Assembly (NCBI GenBank): GCA_011799875.1
Contig: CM022299.1
Span: 30,531,996 to 30,595,995, forward strand
Direction of reading: 5' to 3'
Length of the DNA: 64,000 nucleotides
Source: Thinopyrum elongatum
Lineage: Eukaryota; Streptophyta; Magnoliopsida; Poales; Poaceae
In this document: positions 45,835 to 58,075 of the stretch, in pieces
Layout of the letters: each line of letters starts with the position of its first letter
Numbering within the stretch: the stretch's first letter is position 1
Program-made: the position numbers and the translations under genes
The notes under the pieces: model-generated
What the model was told of the DNA's origin: nothing
Database searches by the model: none
What the model saw: only the letters and a program-made list of their open reading frames with translations

Positions 45835-48800
45835 CTAGAGAAGAAAGTGATGACAGTGAAGCCGGTCACATCCCATAGTGGGATCTTTGGGTGTGAAACA
45901 TTTCTTCGCGTGTGTCCCTTTGCGCCGTAACCATGGACAATCTTCATCATTTAACTGGATGCTCGGGTCAATATTCACTGTGAAGGGAGCAATTTCATGA
46001 AACTTTTCATAATCTTCTGACATGTCTGTCTTGTCATCCACTCCCACGATGTTTCTTTTCCCTGAAAGAACTATGTGGCACTTTGGCTCATCGTATGATG
46101 TATTCGCTTCCTTATCTTTTCTTTTTCTCGGCTTGGTAGACATGTCCTTCACATAGAAAACCTGCGCCACATCATTGGCTAGGACGAATGGTTCGTCTGC
46201 GTATGCAAGATTGTTGAGATCCACTGTTGTCATTCCGTACTGCGGGTCTTCCGTTACCCCGCCTCGTATCAGATTGACCCATTTGCACCGAAACAAAGGG
46301 ACCTTCAAACCACGCCCATAGTCAAGTTCCCATATCTCCTCTATGTAACCATAATATGTGTCCTTTCCCCTCTTGGTTGCTGCATCAAAGCGGACACCAC
46401 TGTTTTGGTTGGTGCTCTTCTTATCTTGGGCGATCGTGTAAAATGTATTCCCATTTTCTCATACCCTTTGAAAGTCATTATATTCAAAGATGGTAACTGG
46501 GACAACAAGTGCAGGTCATCTTCAACAGCGTCATCATGCAAGGCACGTGTCTGCAACCAACCGGAGAAAGTCCCCGTTTGTTCACGTGTAATCCAGTCGT
46601 CAGACTGCTCTGGGTGTTTGGAGCTTAGAATATTCATGTGTTCCTCGATATACGGAGCCACCAAGGCGGAATTTTGTAGAACTGTGTAGTGTGCTTGAGT
46701 GAGAGAATGCCCGTCCATACATATTATTTGTTTCGGTGCTAGCATGCCATTTCCACCCAGCCTGCCCTGATGCCGCGATTCAGGAACACCAATCGGCTTA
46801 AGGTCAGGAATAAAGTCAACACAAAACTCAATGACCTCCTCATTTTCATGGCCCTTGGAGATGCTTCCTTCTGGCCTAGCACGGTTATGAACATATTTCT
46901 TTAAGACTCCCATGAACCTCTCAATGGGGAACATATTGTGTAGAAATACAGGACCCAGAACGGCAATATCTTCGCATAGGTGAACTAGGATGTGCGTCAT
47001 GATGTTGAAGAAGGATGGTGGGAACACCAACTCAAAACTGACAAGACATTGCACCAAATCATTCTCTAACCTTGGTATGATTTCTGGATCGATTACCTTC
47101 TGAGAGATTGCATTGAGGAATGCACATAGCTTCACAATGGATAATCGAACGTTTTCCGGTAGAAGCCCCCTCAATGCAACCGGAAGCAGTTGCGTCATAA
47201 TCACGTGGCAGTCATGAGACTTTAGGTTCTGGAACTTTTTCTCTGCCATATTTATTATTCCCTTTATATTCGACGAGAAGCCAGACAGGACCTTCATACC
47301 GAGCAGGCATTCAAAGAAGTTTTCCTTCTCTTCTTTGGTAAGAGCGTAGCTGGCATGACCCTGATGTATGCCGTCTTTTCCATGCATATGTTGCTAGTCC
47401 TCCCGTGCCTCCGGTGTATCTTTTGTCTTCCCATACACGCCCAAGAATCCAAGCAGGGTCACGCAAAGATTCTTCGTCGCGCGCATCACGTCGATTGCAG
47501 AGCGGACCTCTAGGTCTTTCCAATTGGGTAGGTCCCAAAATATAGATTTCTTCTTCCACATGGGTGCGCGTCCGTCAGCGTCATTCGGAACAGATTGTCC
47601 ACCAGGACCCTTTCCAAAGATTACCTTTAAATCCTTGACCATATCATGTACATCATCACCAGTACGGTGGCGAGGCTTCGTCCGGTGATCTGCCTCACCT
47701 TTGAAATGCTTGCCTTTCTTTCTTACGGGATGCCTGCTCGAAAGAAATCGACGATGTCCCAGGTACACATTCTTCTTACAATTATCCAAATATATACTGT
47801 CGGTATCATCCAAACAGTGCGTGCATGTGCGGTATCCCTTGTTTGTCTGTCCTGAAAGGTTACTGAGAGCAGGCCAATCATTGATGGTCACAAACAACAA
47901 CGCATGTAGGTTAAATTCTTCCTGATCGAGCTCATCCCACGCACGTACACATTTTCCATTCCACAGTTGTAAGAGTTCTTCAACTAATGGCCTTAGGTAC
48001 ACATCAATGTCGTTGCCGGGTTGCTTAGGGCCTTGGATGAGCACTGGCATCATAATGTACTTCCACTTCATGCACTACCAAGGAGGAAGATTATACATAC
48101 ATAGAGTCACAGGCCAGGTGCTATGATTGCTGCTCTGCTCCCCAAAAGGATTAATGCCATCTGCGCTTAGACCAAACCATACGTTCCTTGCGTCATCTGG
48201 AAAGTCCCTCCACTTCCTCTCAATTTTTCTCCACTGTGACCCGTCAGCGGGTACTCTCAACTTCCCGTCTTTCTTACGGTCTTCTTTGTGCCATCGCATC
48301 AACTTGGCATGCTCTTTGTTTTGGAACAAACGTTTCAACCGTGGTATTATAGGAGCATACCACATCACCTTGGCAGAAATCTTCTTCCTGGGGCGCTCGC
48401 CCTCGACATCACCAGGGTCATCGCGACTGATCTTATAGCACAATGCACCGCATACCGGGCATGCGTTCAAATCCTCGTAGTCACCGCGGTAGAGGATGCA
48501 GTCATTAGGGCATGCATGTATCTTCTGCACCTCTAATCCTAGAGGGCATACAGTCTTCTTTGCTTCGTTCGTACTCTCAGGCAATTCGTTGTCCTTTGGA
48601 AGCATCTTCTTTAACATTATCAGCAACTTTCCAAATCCCTTGTCAGATACACCATTCTCTACCTTCCATTGCAGCAATTCCAGTGTGGTGCCCAGCTTTT
48701 TTTTGTCAGGTTCGCAATTCGGGTACAACAATTTCTTGTGATCCTCTAACATGCGCTGCAACTTCTTCTTCTCCTTTTCACTTGCGCAGTTTCTCTTTGC

Positions 48801-49214
48801 ATCGGCAATGGCCCGACCTAGATCATTAGCGGGCTCATCTGATGCCTCTTCTTCAGCTTCTTCCCGCATTGCCGGCTCAGCTTCTCCCCCCATTGTTGTA
48901 CCATCGTATTCAGGGAACCCATGGCCAGGATAGATGTCGTCGTCCTCTTCTTCTTCATTGTCTTCCATCATAACCCCTCTTTCTCCGTGCTTGGTCCAAA
49001 CATTATAGTGGGGCATGAAACCGGACTCAAACAGGTGCCAGTGAATGGTTCTTGAGTTAGAGAAATTGTGATCATTCTTACAGCCATCACATGGACAACA
49101 CATAAAACCATCCGCCCGCTTGTTTGCCTCAGCCGCAAGCAGAAAAGTATGCACGCCATTAATGAACTGGGGAGAGCATCGGTCATCGTACATCCATTGT
49201 CGGCTCATCTTCAT
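45835..49214 (-). pseudogene. TNPD: CACTA transposase (TNPD/TNP2 type), two stops and one frameshift
   Basis: Starts MKMSRQWMYDD at 49214. Domain order: transposase-associated domain (residues about 1-75, with MCCPCDGCKN), acidic linker, Transposase_21 core (ACPVCGA, WFGLSADGINPFGEQ, IQGPKQPGNDIDVYLRPLVE, IDVMRATKNLCVTLLGFLG), DUF4218 (QNLKSHDCHVIMTQLLP, NMFPIERFMGVLKKY) and DUF4216 (VPLFRCKWVNL, DEPFVLANDVAQVFYVKD). In-frame TAG codons at 48075-48077 and 47394-47396 separate three pieces in one frame. A 1-bp loss in the T run at 46454-46457 moves the DUF4216 part to another frame. The family acts by cut-and-paste at CACTA ends. This copy is dead, but the lesions are few. Confidence 0.93.
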
Positions 49215-49300
49215 TACACAGCACCGAAAATACCAAATTAATACAAGTTCATACATAAAGTTCATACACACTTATTCTCATAAAACAACATACAAACTCT

Positions 49301-49744
49301 CTAGCTAAAGCATTTAAATGCAACAACAAATGCGATCAAGATCGCAACTAAGGTAACAATTGATCCAACAGCATAATGATACCAAGCCTCACTATCAGTG
49401 GCATATTTTCTAATCTTTCTAATCTTCAAGCGCATTTTCTCCATCTTGATCTTGTGATCATCGACGACATCGGCAACATGCAACTCCAATTCCATCTTCT
49501 CTTCCTCAATTCTTTTCAATTTCTCTTTCAAGTACTGGTTTTGTTTTTCAACTAAATTTAACCTCTCGACAATAGGGTCGGTTGGAATTTCCGGTTCACA
49601 TACCTCCTAGATAAAAATATCTATGTCAATTTGATGGGCATAATTTGTCATAAACACAAAATGCAACAAATAGTTATAAAAGAGAATATACCACATCCGA
49701 ATCATAAACCGGACGAGGGCTGACGGGGACGGATATCAAAACCA
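49301..49744 (-). CDS. Small coiled-coil protein with C-terminal membrane segment (CACTA accessory gene)
   Basis: Two exons, 49744-49691 and 49606-49301, join in phase across a GT..AG intron to give 119 residues. Residues 1-18 (MVLISVPVSPRPVYDSDV) are a short leader. From about 35 to 85 it is a charged heptad-like coiled coil (LKEKLKRIEEEKMELELHV, MEKMRLKIRKIRKY). The end YHYAVGSIVTLVAILIAFVV is a clear hydrophobic segment followed by four residues (AFKCFS tail), the layout of a tail-anchored membrane protein. It lies on the same strand between the right-end promoter and the transposase start, so it may be the first frame of the transposase transcription unit. I believe similar small proteins occur near other wheat CACTA elements. 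Function unknown. No lesion seen. Confidence 0.65.
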
Positions 49745-50242
49745 TGGCACTATGTATAACAAACAACGTACGGGTAAGAAAATTATACAAGTAACTATAT
49801 ATCTAAATCACACAAACATGATTTTTTTACATAAAAAAGATAAGAACAAGAGGCTCACCACAAGGTGGTGCCGGCGACGGGACGGTGCGGGCGATCGACA
49901 GTGGTTAGGACAGAGACGGGAAGGCACTAAGTAAATCACACCTACATATGCAAACTAAGAGTCATTTTGAGATCAAATTGCATATAAATCAAATAAACTA
50001 CCACATATAATTCCTCCCAAACTAAAACCCACAAATCACTATACTTATAGAGCATTGCAAGAGCTAATCTAGCAATGAGAGATGAAAGGACAAAGTTGCT
50101 AACCTTTGTGATCACTTGGATGGATGAGGTGCCTTCAAATCTTGACAAATTTTGGCAAAAATGGAGGATGAGCTCAAGAGGAGAGGAAGAAAATAGAGAG
50201 GAGAGGAAAGGGGAAGAACAGAGAGCTCGGGCTCGACGAAGG
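49745..50242 (-). other. Leader region of the C1 transposase unit
   Basis: Between the right-end TATA box and the coiled-coil gene. Contains a GC-rich segment (49870-49920) that ends on the minus strand in a good splice donor (GTG then GTGAGC), probably an untranslated exon. No supported protein. Confidence 0.45.
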
Positions 50243-50548
50243 GTTTATATAGGATGATCTTTAGTCCCGATTGGTTATACGAACCGGGACTAAAGGTGCA
50301 CCTCTAGTACTGGTTCGTGCCACGAACCGGACTAAAGGTGTTGGTGGGGCCCCAGCCTGACACCAGCCTGCCACCACCTCTTTAGTCCCGGTTCGTGGCA
50401 CGAACCGGTACTAGAGGTTCGACACGAACCGGGACTAATGAGCGCCGCCCGCCTAGCCGTTGGAACCGGCACTAATGGTCACATTAGTGCCGGTTCATTT
50501 ACAAACCGGGACTAATGAGCTGAACATTAGGTCCTTTTTCTACTAGTG
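50243..50548 (-). promoter_or_regulatory. C1 right terminus: subterminal repeats and TATA box
   Basis: Many inverted TTTAGTCCCGGTTCG and TTAGTGCCGG motifs (50255-50520). On the minus strand the array runs into CCTATATAAACCC (TATA box, 50243-50252) facing the coiled-coil and transposase genes. The element ends CTACTAGTG at 50548. Confidence 0.85.
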
Positions 50549-50551
50549 ATG

Positions 50552-50936
50552 GCTCACGCTCGTGTATTGCGTGAAAGTTGAAAAGGCTTGAGAACATTAA
50601 AAGTATGAAACAATTGATTGGCTTGTCATCGGGGTTGTGCATGATGAAATACTTTGTGTGATGAAGATGGAGCATAGCCAGACTATATGATTTTGTAGGG
50701 ATAACTTTCTTTGGCCATGTTCTTTTGAGAAGACATGATTGCTTTATTAGTATGCTTGAAGTATTATTGTCTTAATGCCAAATGATAGACTATTGCTTTG
50801 AATCACTCGTGTCATAATATTCATGCCATGATTAGATTATATGATCAAGATTATGCTAGGTAGCATTCCACATCAAAAAAAATATTTTTTATCATTTACC
50901 TACTCGAGGACGAGCAGGAATTAAGCTTGGGGATGC
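50552..50936 (+). mobile_element. S copy 1, end of internal region
   Basis: Continues S after the C1 target duplication. Matches U at 61038-61423. It ends with CTACTCGAGGACGAGCAGG and AATTAAGCTTGGGGATGC directly before the LTR, the likely purine-tract region. Confidence 0.85.
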
Positions 50937-52460
50937 TGATACGTCTCCGTCGTATCTATAATTTTTGATTGTTTCATGCAATTATTCTACAACTTTCATA
51001 TACTTTTGGCAACTTTTTATACTATTTCTGGGACTAACATATTGATCCATTGCCCAGTGCCAGTTCCTGTTTGTTGCATTTTTTTTTGTTTCGCAAAATA
51101 TCCATACCAAAGGAAGTCCAAACGCTATAAAAACTTACAGAGATTTTTTTGGAATATATGTGATTTTTGGGAATTGGAATCAACGCGAGATGATGCACGA
51201 GGGGCCCACAAGCCCTGGAGGCGCCCCTACCCTGGGCACGCCCAGGTGGCTTGTGGCCACCTCGTAAGGCGATTGGTGCCCTTCTTTCACCGCAAGAAAG
51301 ATAATATCCGGATAAAAGTTGTGTTAAAATTTCAGCCCAATCGGAGTTACGGATCTTCGGTAATTTAGGAAATGGTGAAAGGCCATAATCTGGGAACGCA
51401 TAAACAGAAGGAAACAGAGAGAGAGATCCAATCTCGGAGGGGCTCCCACCCCTCCGCCGCAATGGAGGCCAAGGAACAGAGGGCAACCCCTCCTCCCGTC
51501 TATGGGGGAGGTCAAGGAAGAAGAAGAAGGAGAGGGGCTCTCTCCCGCACTCTCCCGGTGGTGCCGGAACACCACCGGGGCCATCATCATGACGGCGATC
51601 TACACCAATAACTTCGCCGCCGTCATCACCAACTCTCTCCCCCTCTATGCAATGGTGTAACACGTATTCTCCCCTCTGTAATCTATACTTAAACATCGTG
51701 CTCAATGCTATATATTATTATCCAATGATGTGTGGCTATCCTATGATGTTTGAGTAGATTCGCTTTGTCCTATGGGTTGATTGATGATAATGATTGGTTT
51801 GAGTTGTATGTTTTATTATTGGTGCTGTCCTATGGTGCTCTCCGTGTCGCGCAAGCGTGAGGGATCCCCGGTGTAGGGTTTACAATATGTTTATGATTCG
51901 CTTATGGTGGGTGGCGTGAGTGACAGAAGCACAGACCCGAGTAAGTAGGTTGTTTGCGTATGGGAGTAAAGAGGACTTGATACTTTAATGCTGTGGTTGG
52001 GTTTTACCTTAATGATCTTTAGTAGTTGCGGATGCTTGCTAGAGTTCCAATCATAAGTGCATATGATCAAAGTAGAGAAAGTATGTTAGCTTATGCCTCT
52101 CCCTCATATAAAATTGCAATAATTATTACCGGTCTAGTTATCGATTGCCTAGGGACAAATAACTTTCTTGTGACAAAAACCTCTCTACTAAATCTAACTT
52201 TGTTGTTTCTTTATCTAAAGAGCCCCTAGCTTTTATTTACGTGTTCTTTATTATCTTGCAAACCTATCCCTTTACACCTACAAAGTACTTCTAGTTTCAT
52301 ACTTGTTCTAGGTAAAGCGAACATTAAGCGTGCGTAGAGTTGTATCGGTGGTCGATAGAACTTGAGGGAATATTTGTTATACCTTTAGCTCCTCATTGAG
52401 TTCGACACTCTTACTTATCGAGAAAGGCTACAATTGATCTCCTATACTTGTGGGTTATCA
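50937..52460 (+). mobile_element. Element S, second LTR (shared by two S copies)
   Basis: 1524 bp, starting TGATACGTCTCCGTCG, ending TTATCA. It is preceded by the S pre-LTR block and also followed by an S primer site and internal region, so it serves as 3' LTR of copy 1 and 5' LTR of copy 2. It has about 30 extra bases near 51630-51670 relative to the left LTR. Confidence 0.9.
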
Positions 52461-52471
52461 AGACCTTTTTC

Positions 52472-52488
52472 TTGCGCCGTTGACGGGG
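52472..52488 (+). promoter_or_regulatory. S copy 2 primer-binding site, decayed tRNA-Asp type
   Basis: TTGCGCCGTTGACGGGG, 11 nt after the LTR. Two mismatches to the tRNA-Asp complement, one at the CCA-pairing end. Confidence 0.65.
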
Positions 52489-52584
52489 AGCAATAGCGTG
52501 GGGTGAATATTCTTATGTGTGCTTGTTTGCTTTATCACTAAGTATATTTTATTTGCTGTTCTAAGTTATTCACTATCTTTAGTT

Positions 52585-53894
52585 ATGGATATGGAACACG
52601 AAATACCAAAAAAATTAGGTGTACTTGCAACTCATGCAGATGGAGAACCTCCTAAAACAGTCGATGCTCGTCATGTGGAAAATATTGAACACTACTTTGA
52701 TAATCCTGAGAAAACCCCGTTCAACTTGATAATGGGAGACATGTTGGATCAACGTGAATAATTTAGGGATTATCGCTTGACTCAAAAAGGGAAACTATTA
52801 TGGGATCAAATTCATATGTTGCATTGGTATGCTTGGAATTTATGCTTGAGATATGATTATACTTGTTGCTCTAGGATGAAGGCTCCACACCTTCCCTTTT
52901 CATGTAAATTTAATGATAATGAAACCTTGGCTTCTTATGCTAATGGTATATATGATTACTATGATGTGGAACAAATAGAAGAATTTGTTGCTTTTAAGGG
53001 TGCTTATGAAATTGAATCTTTGTCTGAAAAGTGTGAAAATCTTGATGATGCTGTTTACAGACCTGGAAATTATGCTATACTTAAATATTGCTATGAGAAT
53101 TATGAAATAATGCCAATATTAATGAGTTTATTGATAAAGTCTCCGCTGTCTAAGAAGAGACTAATATTTTGCAGGAATTTTAAGAAAAAGAAATTGATGA
53201 CACTGTGAGCTCATTAGATGAAAAAGATGAGGAGGAGAGCGAAGAAAAAAGGAAGGAAGAGCGGATTGATCACCTGTGCCCACCTTCTAATGAGAGTAAC
53301 TCTTTATCCCATACATTGTTTAATTTCCCTTCATGCTTACCGAAGGATGAATGCTATGATAATTGCTATGATCCCTTGGATTCGTTTGAAATATCCCTTT
53401 TCAATGAAATTGATGCTTGCTATGCTTGTGGCCATGATGCCAGTATGAATGATGCTTATGGAGATGAACTTGCTATAGTTCCTTATGTTAAGAATGAAAT
53501 TGTTGCTATTGCACCCACACATGATAGTCCTATTATCTTTTTGAATTCTCCCAACTACACTATATCGGAGAAGTTTGCGCTTATTAAGGATTATATTGAT
53601 GGGTTGCCTTTTACCATTACACATGATGATTTTGATAGATATAATATGCATGTGCTTGCTGCTCTTACTTGCAATTATTATGAGAGAGGAACTACATCTC
53701 CACCTCTCTATGTTTTCAATACGATAAAATTGCAGGAAACTGTTTATGCTATGTATTGGACTTTACTTGATGTGCATGAATTATTCTTTATGCCTAGCTT
53801 AATGGCTTTAAAGAAAGCGCTGCCAGGGAGACAACCTAGACATTTTAAATATTCATTTATTTCTGTTTTAAAAAGTTTAAAAACAAAAAAATAA
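52585..53894 (+). pseudogene. S copy 2 unassigned ORF (one stop, one frame change)
   Basis: Starts MDMEHEIPKKLGVLATHADG. A TAA replaces a Tyr codon after MLDQRE (about 52759). The first frame continues to 53208. The second frame, in the same relation as in copy 1, runs to 53894 and includes DACYACGHDASMNDAYGDEL, absent from copy 1, then CNYYERGTTSPPLY. The C terminus is shorter: a deletion after VHELFF joins it to downstream sequence. No known domain. Confidence 0.65.
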
Positions 53895-55027
53895 AGTGAG
53901 GAACCTAAAGCTTTTCAAAAAGAAAAGTGAAATTAAGAAGGACGAGCACCATTGAAGTGGGGGAGCTCCTTGAACTTTGTTCATGCCCATGGAAACTTTG
54001 CAAATCTTGAATAACCGAAACTTTTCAACAACAAAAAAATCCCCTTGTACAAATCCATTGTTTTATAAAAATAATGTGCCAAGATTTTCCTTTAGGATGA
54101 TTAGATTGCTTGTTTGGTATGTGCAGTCGAAAAACTGAAACTTTGGCTGTAGCGCGTGAATTTACATTTTTTACTGGAATGTCAAAAGTTTTTGAAATTT
54201 TTACATAGTACTGATATGAAATTTTATTATTTTTTCCTAATTTTTAAGAATTTTTAGAGTTACAGAAGTATGGTGAATGTTCAGATTACTACAGACTGTC
54301 CTGTTTTTGACAGATTCTGTTTTCTATGCATTATTCTCTTATTTTGATGAATCTATGGGTAGTATCGGGGGGTATGAACCATGGTGAAGTTGGACTACAG
54401 TATATATAATGCTAATATGAATTTGGAATGAGTTCACAACAGTACCTAAGTGGTGATTTGCTTATTATACTAACGGATCTCACGAGGGTTTTGTTAAGTT
54501 TTGTGTGATTGAAGTTTTCAAGTTTTGGGTGAGATCATGATGGATGAAGGAATAAGGAGTGGCAAGAGCCTAATCTTGGGGATGCCCAAGGAATCCCAAG
54601 GCAATATACAAGCACTCCCAAGCAACTAAGCTTGGGGATGCCCCGGAAGGCATCCCCTCTTTCTTCTAACGACCATCGGTAATTTTACTTGGAGCTATAT
54701 TTTTATTCGTCACTTGGTATGCGTAAATCTTGGAGCGTCATGTGCTTTTTATTTTTATTTTAATAATGCATCATGCTGGTATGAGATAGTCCTTGGTTGA
54801 TTTATAGAATGCTTCATGCACTTCACTTATATCTTTTGAGTATGACTTTATAGAATGCTTCATGTGCTTCACTTATATCATTTGAAGTTTGGATTGCCTG
54901 TTTCCCTACACATAGAAAACTACCATTTGTAGAATGCTCTTTTGCTTCACTTATATTTGTTAGAGCGTGGGCAAATCTTTTGTAGAAAGAATTAAACTCT
55001 CATGCTTCAATTATATCTATTTAGAGA
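53895..55027 (+). mobile_element. S copy 2, 3' noncoding region, truncated
   Basis: Same order as copy 1: CTGTTTTTGACAGATTC segment, paired hairpins (54575-54600; 54634-54657, the latter with a perfect GGGGATGCC stem), TTCACTTATATC array (54810-55020). It follows copy 1 to TTTAGAGA at about 55027 and then changes abruptly to M gag. The rest of the S copy and its last LTR are missing. Confidence 0.85.
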
Positions 55028-55469
55028 TTTCTCTTTCATTTTGCATAACAATTTCTTATGATCATCTCTATCATTGCAAGCAAGAAAATCTCTAGCTGTC
55101 TCCTCATCCATAAGATAACCTTCAGGTACCTTAGGCATTTCATATCTAGGAGAGCTAGGTCTAATAGGTGTTTCAAGATTTTCATCAGTTTCAGCATACT
55201 TAATTTCTTTAGCTCTAGCAAGTTGTTCATCAAGAAATTCACCTTGGCACATTATCATCAAGCAAGGTACTAGCATCATCATAAGTATCTTTCATAGCAG
55301 AAGTAGCATCATCAATAACTTGCGACATATTAGGATTAATAGCATGTGGTGGTGTTGCAAGTCTACTCAAAACAGAAGGTGAATCAAATGCAGAGTGTGA
55401 TGGCTGTTCCTTACCTCCCCTCGTCCTAGAGGGAATGATCTTAGTCTTGGTATCCTTCAGATTCTTCAT
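55028..55469 (-). pseudogene. M gag N-terminal region, frameshifted and truncated
   Basis: Starts MKNLKDTKTKIIPSRTRGGK at 55469, about 50 nt after the primer site, so this is the first frame of M. It continues SQVIDDATSAMKDTYDDAST, changes frame near 55255, then reads EFLDEQLARAKEIKYAETDE and VPEGYLMDEETARDFLACND. It breaks off at the S junction. With the gag fragments at 7483-8871 (same strand, later part of the protein) it probably formed one gene before insertions and a deletion removed the middle. Confidence 0.75.
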
Positions 55470-55519
55470 AATGATATATAGATAATAATCCCAAGTGACT
55501 CAACAAATATAGCTATGCT

Positions 55520-55536
55520 CCCCAGCAACGGCGCCA
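55520..55536 (-). promoter_or_regulatory. M primer-binding site, tRNA-Asp
   Basis: On the minus strand TGGCGCCGTTGCTGGGG, 12 nt after the LTR end, one mismatch to the tRNA-Asp complement. Confidence 0.78.
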
Positions 55537-55548
55537 GAAAAAGGTCTT

Positions 55549-56465
55549 GATAACCCACAAGTATAGGGGATTGCAACAATTTTTGAGGGTAGAGTATTCA
55601 ACCCAAATTTATAGATTTGACACAACGGGAGCCAAATAATATTTGTAAGTATTAGCAGTTGAGTTGTCAATTCAACCACACCTGGAGATTAAATATCTGC
55701 AGCAAGGTGATCAGTTGCATAGTAATATGGAAGTTTTCATAGAAGTGGTAATAGTAGCTGTAACGGTAGCAGTGATAGCAATGATTTTGTAGCAAGTGCA
55801 ACAATAACAGCAGCATTAGTAACTTAGCAAGAACAATATGTGGAAAACTCGTAGGCATTGGATCGGTGAATTCGTTCGATGATATTCATCATATAACAGT
55901 CATAACCTAGGGCGATACAAAAATAGCTCCAGTTCATAAATATAATGTAGGCATGTATTTCGTAAATAGTCATACGTGCTTATGAAAAGAACTTGCATGA
56001 CATCTTTTGTCCTACCCTCCCGTGGTAGCGGGGTCCATAAGGAAACTAAGGGATATTAAGGCCTCCTTTTAATAGAGAACCGGAACAAAGCATTAACACA
56101 TAGTGAATACATGAACTCCTCAAACTACAGTCATCACCAAAAAGTATTCCAATTACTATCACATTGGGGTTTACGGATCATAACACGTAATTGGTGAATA
56201 TGACTTGCAAGATCGGATCTAGAACATAGATATAATGATGAAAACATAAACGGTTCAGGTCTGAAATCATGGCTCCCGGGCCCTCAGTGACAAGCATTAA
56301 GCATGCAAAGTCATAACAACATCAATTTCAGAACATAGTGGATATTAGGGATCAAGCCCTAACAAAACTAACTTGATTAAAAGATGAATCTCATCCAACT
56401 CCTCTCCGACCAGCGAGCCTACAAAGGAATTACTCACTCCCGGTGGGGAGCATCATGGAATTGGT
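55549..56465 (-). mobile_element. M 5' LTR, inner part
   Basis: On the minus strand it ends GGGTTATCA at 55549, before the primer site. It is interrupted at 56465 by U and continues at 62997. Confidence 0.85.
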
Positions 56466-58046
56466 TGATACGTCTCCAACGTATTTATAATTTTTGATTG
56501 TTCCATGCTATTATATTATCTGTTTTGGATGTTTTATATGCATTAATATGCTATTTTATATTATTTTGGGGACTAACCTATTAACCTAGAGCCCAGTGCC
56601 AGCTTCTGTTTTTTTCCTTGTTTTTGACTTTTACAGAAAAGGAATATCAAACGGAGTCCAAATGGAAAAAAACTTTACGATGATTTTTCTTGGACCAGAA
56701 GACACCTACGTGACTTGGAGAGAGGGCCAGAAGAGTCCCGAGGAGGCCACAAGCCTCTAGGGCACGCCCCAGGGGGGTGCCCTGAGGGCTTGTGGGCCCC
56801 TAGGGTGTCCTCCAACCCTAATTCCACCTCTATAAATTCAGAAATATTCCCCAAACATCAGAAGCGTCCACCAAAATACTTTTCCGCCGCCGCAAGCCTT
56901 TGTTCCCGTGAAATCCCATCTTCGGGCCATTTCTGGCGATCTGCCGGAGGGGGATTTGATCACGGAGGGCCTCTACATCAACCTTGCTGCCCTTCCGATG
57001 ATGCGTGAGTAGTTTACCACCGACCTAGGGGTCCATAGCTAGTAGCTGGATGGCTTCTTCTCTCTCTTTGATCTTCACTACAATGTTCTCCTCGATGTTC
57101 TTGGAGTTCTATTCGATGTAATACTCTTTTGTGGTGTGTTTGTTGAGATCTGATGAATTGTGGATTTATGATCAGATTATCTATGAATATTATTTGAGTC
57201 TTCTCTGAACTCTTTTATGCATGATTAAGATATCTTTGTATTTCTCTTCGAACTATCGGTTTGGTTTGGCCAACTAGATTGGTTTTTCTTGCAATGGGAG
57301 AGGTTCTTAGTTTTGGGTTCAATCTTGCGGTGTCCTCACCCAGTAACAGAAGGGGTAGCGAGGCACGTATTGTATTATTGCCATCAAGGATAAAAGATGG
57401 GGTTTATATCATATTGCTTGAGTTTATCCCTCTACATCATGTCATCTTACTTAAGGCGTTACTCCATTCTTATGAACTTAATACTCTAGATACATGCTGG
57501 ATAGCGGTTGATGTGTGGAGTAATAGTAGTAGATGCAGAATCGTTTCGGTGTACTTGTCACGGACATGATGCCAATATTCATGATCATTGCCTTAGATAT
57601 CGTTATAACTTTGCGCTTTTCTATCAATTGCTCAATAGTAATTTGTTTACCCACTGTATGCTATCTTCAAGAGAGAAGCCTCTAGTGAAACCTATGGCCC
57701 CCGGGTCTATTTTCCATCATATATTTTCAGATCTATAAACCAAAAAACCCAAAAATACCTTGCTGCAATTTATTTATATTTACTTTAGTTTGCCTTTTTA
57801 TTTATCTTTTATACCTATCTCTTTTGGATCTCACTCTTGTTCGTGACTGTGAAAGGATTGACAACCCCTTTTTCGCGTTGTGTGCAAGTGTTTGTTAGTT
57901 TGTGCAGGTGCATAGATTGGAGACTTGCTTGTGCCTCATACTGGATTGATACCTTGGTTCTTAACATAGGGAAATACTTATCTCCACTTTCCTGCATCAC
58001 CCTTTCCTCTTCAAGGGAAAAATCAATGCAAGCTCAAGAAGTAGCA
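56466..58046 (+). repeat. U 5' LTR
   Basis: Starts TGATACGTCTCCAACG, ends AGTAGCA. TATA box CTATAAATTC at about 56830. Confidence 0.92.
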
Positions 58047-58058
58047 GGAAAAAATTTC

Positions 58059-58075
58059 TGGCGCCGTTGCCGAGG
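58059..58075 (+). promoter_or_regulatory. U primer-binding site, tRNA-Asp
   Basis: TGGCGCCGTTGCCGAGG, 12 nt after the LTR end, one mismatch to the tRNA-Asp complement and identical to the R site. Confidence 0.78.

Larger units (their letters stand above)
37654..50548 (-). mobile_element. C1: full-length CACTA (En/Spm-type) DNA transposon
   Basis: 12,895 bp. The left end is CACTAGTGCAGAA and the right end reads CACTAGTAGAAAAAGG on the minus strand. The target duplication ATG is at 37651-37653 and 50549-50551. The same site without the transposon is seen in the related U tail at 61035-61037. Both ends have arrays of inverted TTTAGTCCCGGTT motifs. It carries a TNPD-type transposase gene, a second gene with a Ulp1-like end and a small coiled-coil gene, all on the minus strand. 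Transposase and second gene are broken, so this copy is probably not autonomous now. Confidence 0.96.

Noticed and set aside
55015..55040. A new LTR or transposon end at the S to M junction
   Set aside because: No TG/CA, TIR or target duplication is seen at the join. It looks like a plain deletion breakpoint.
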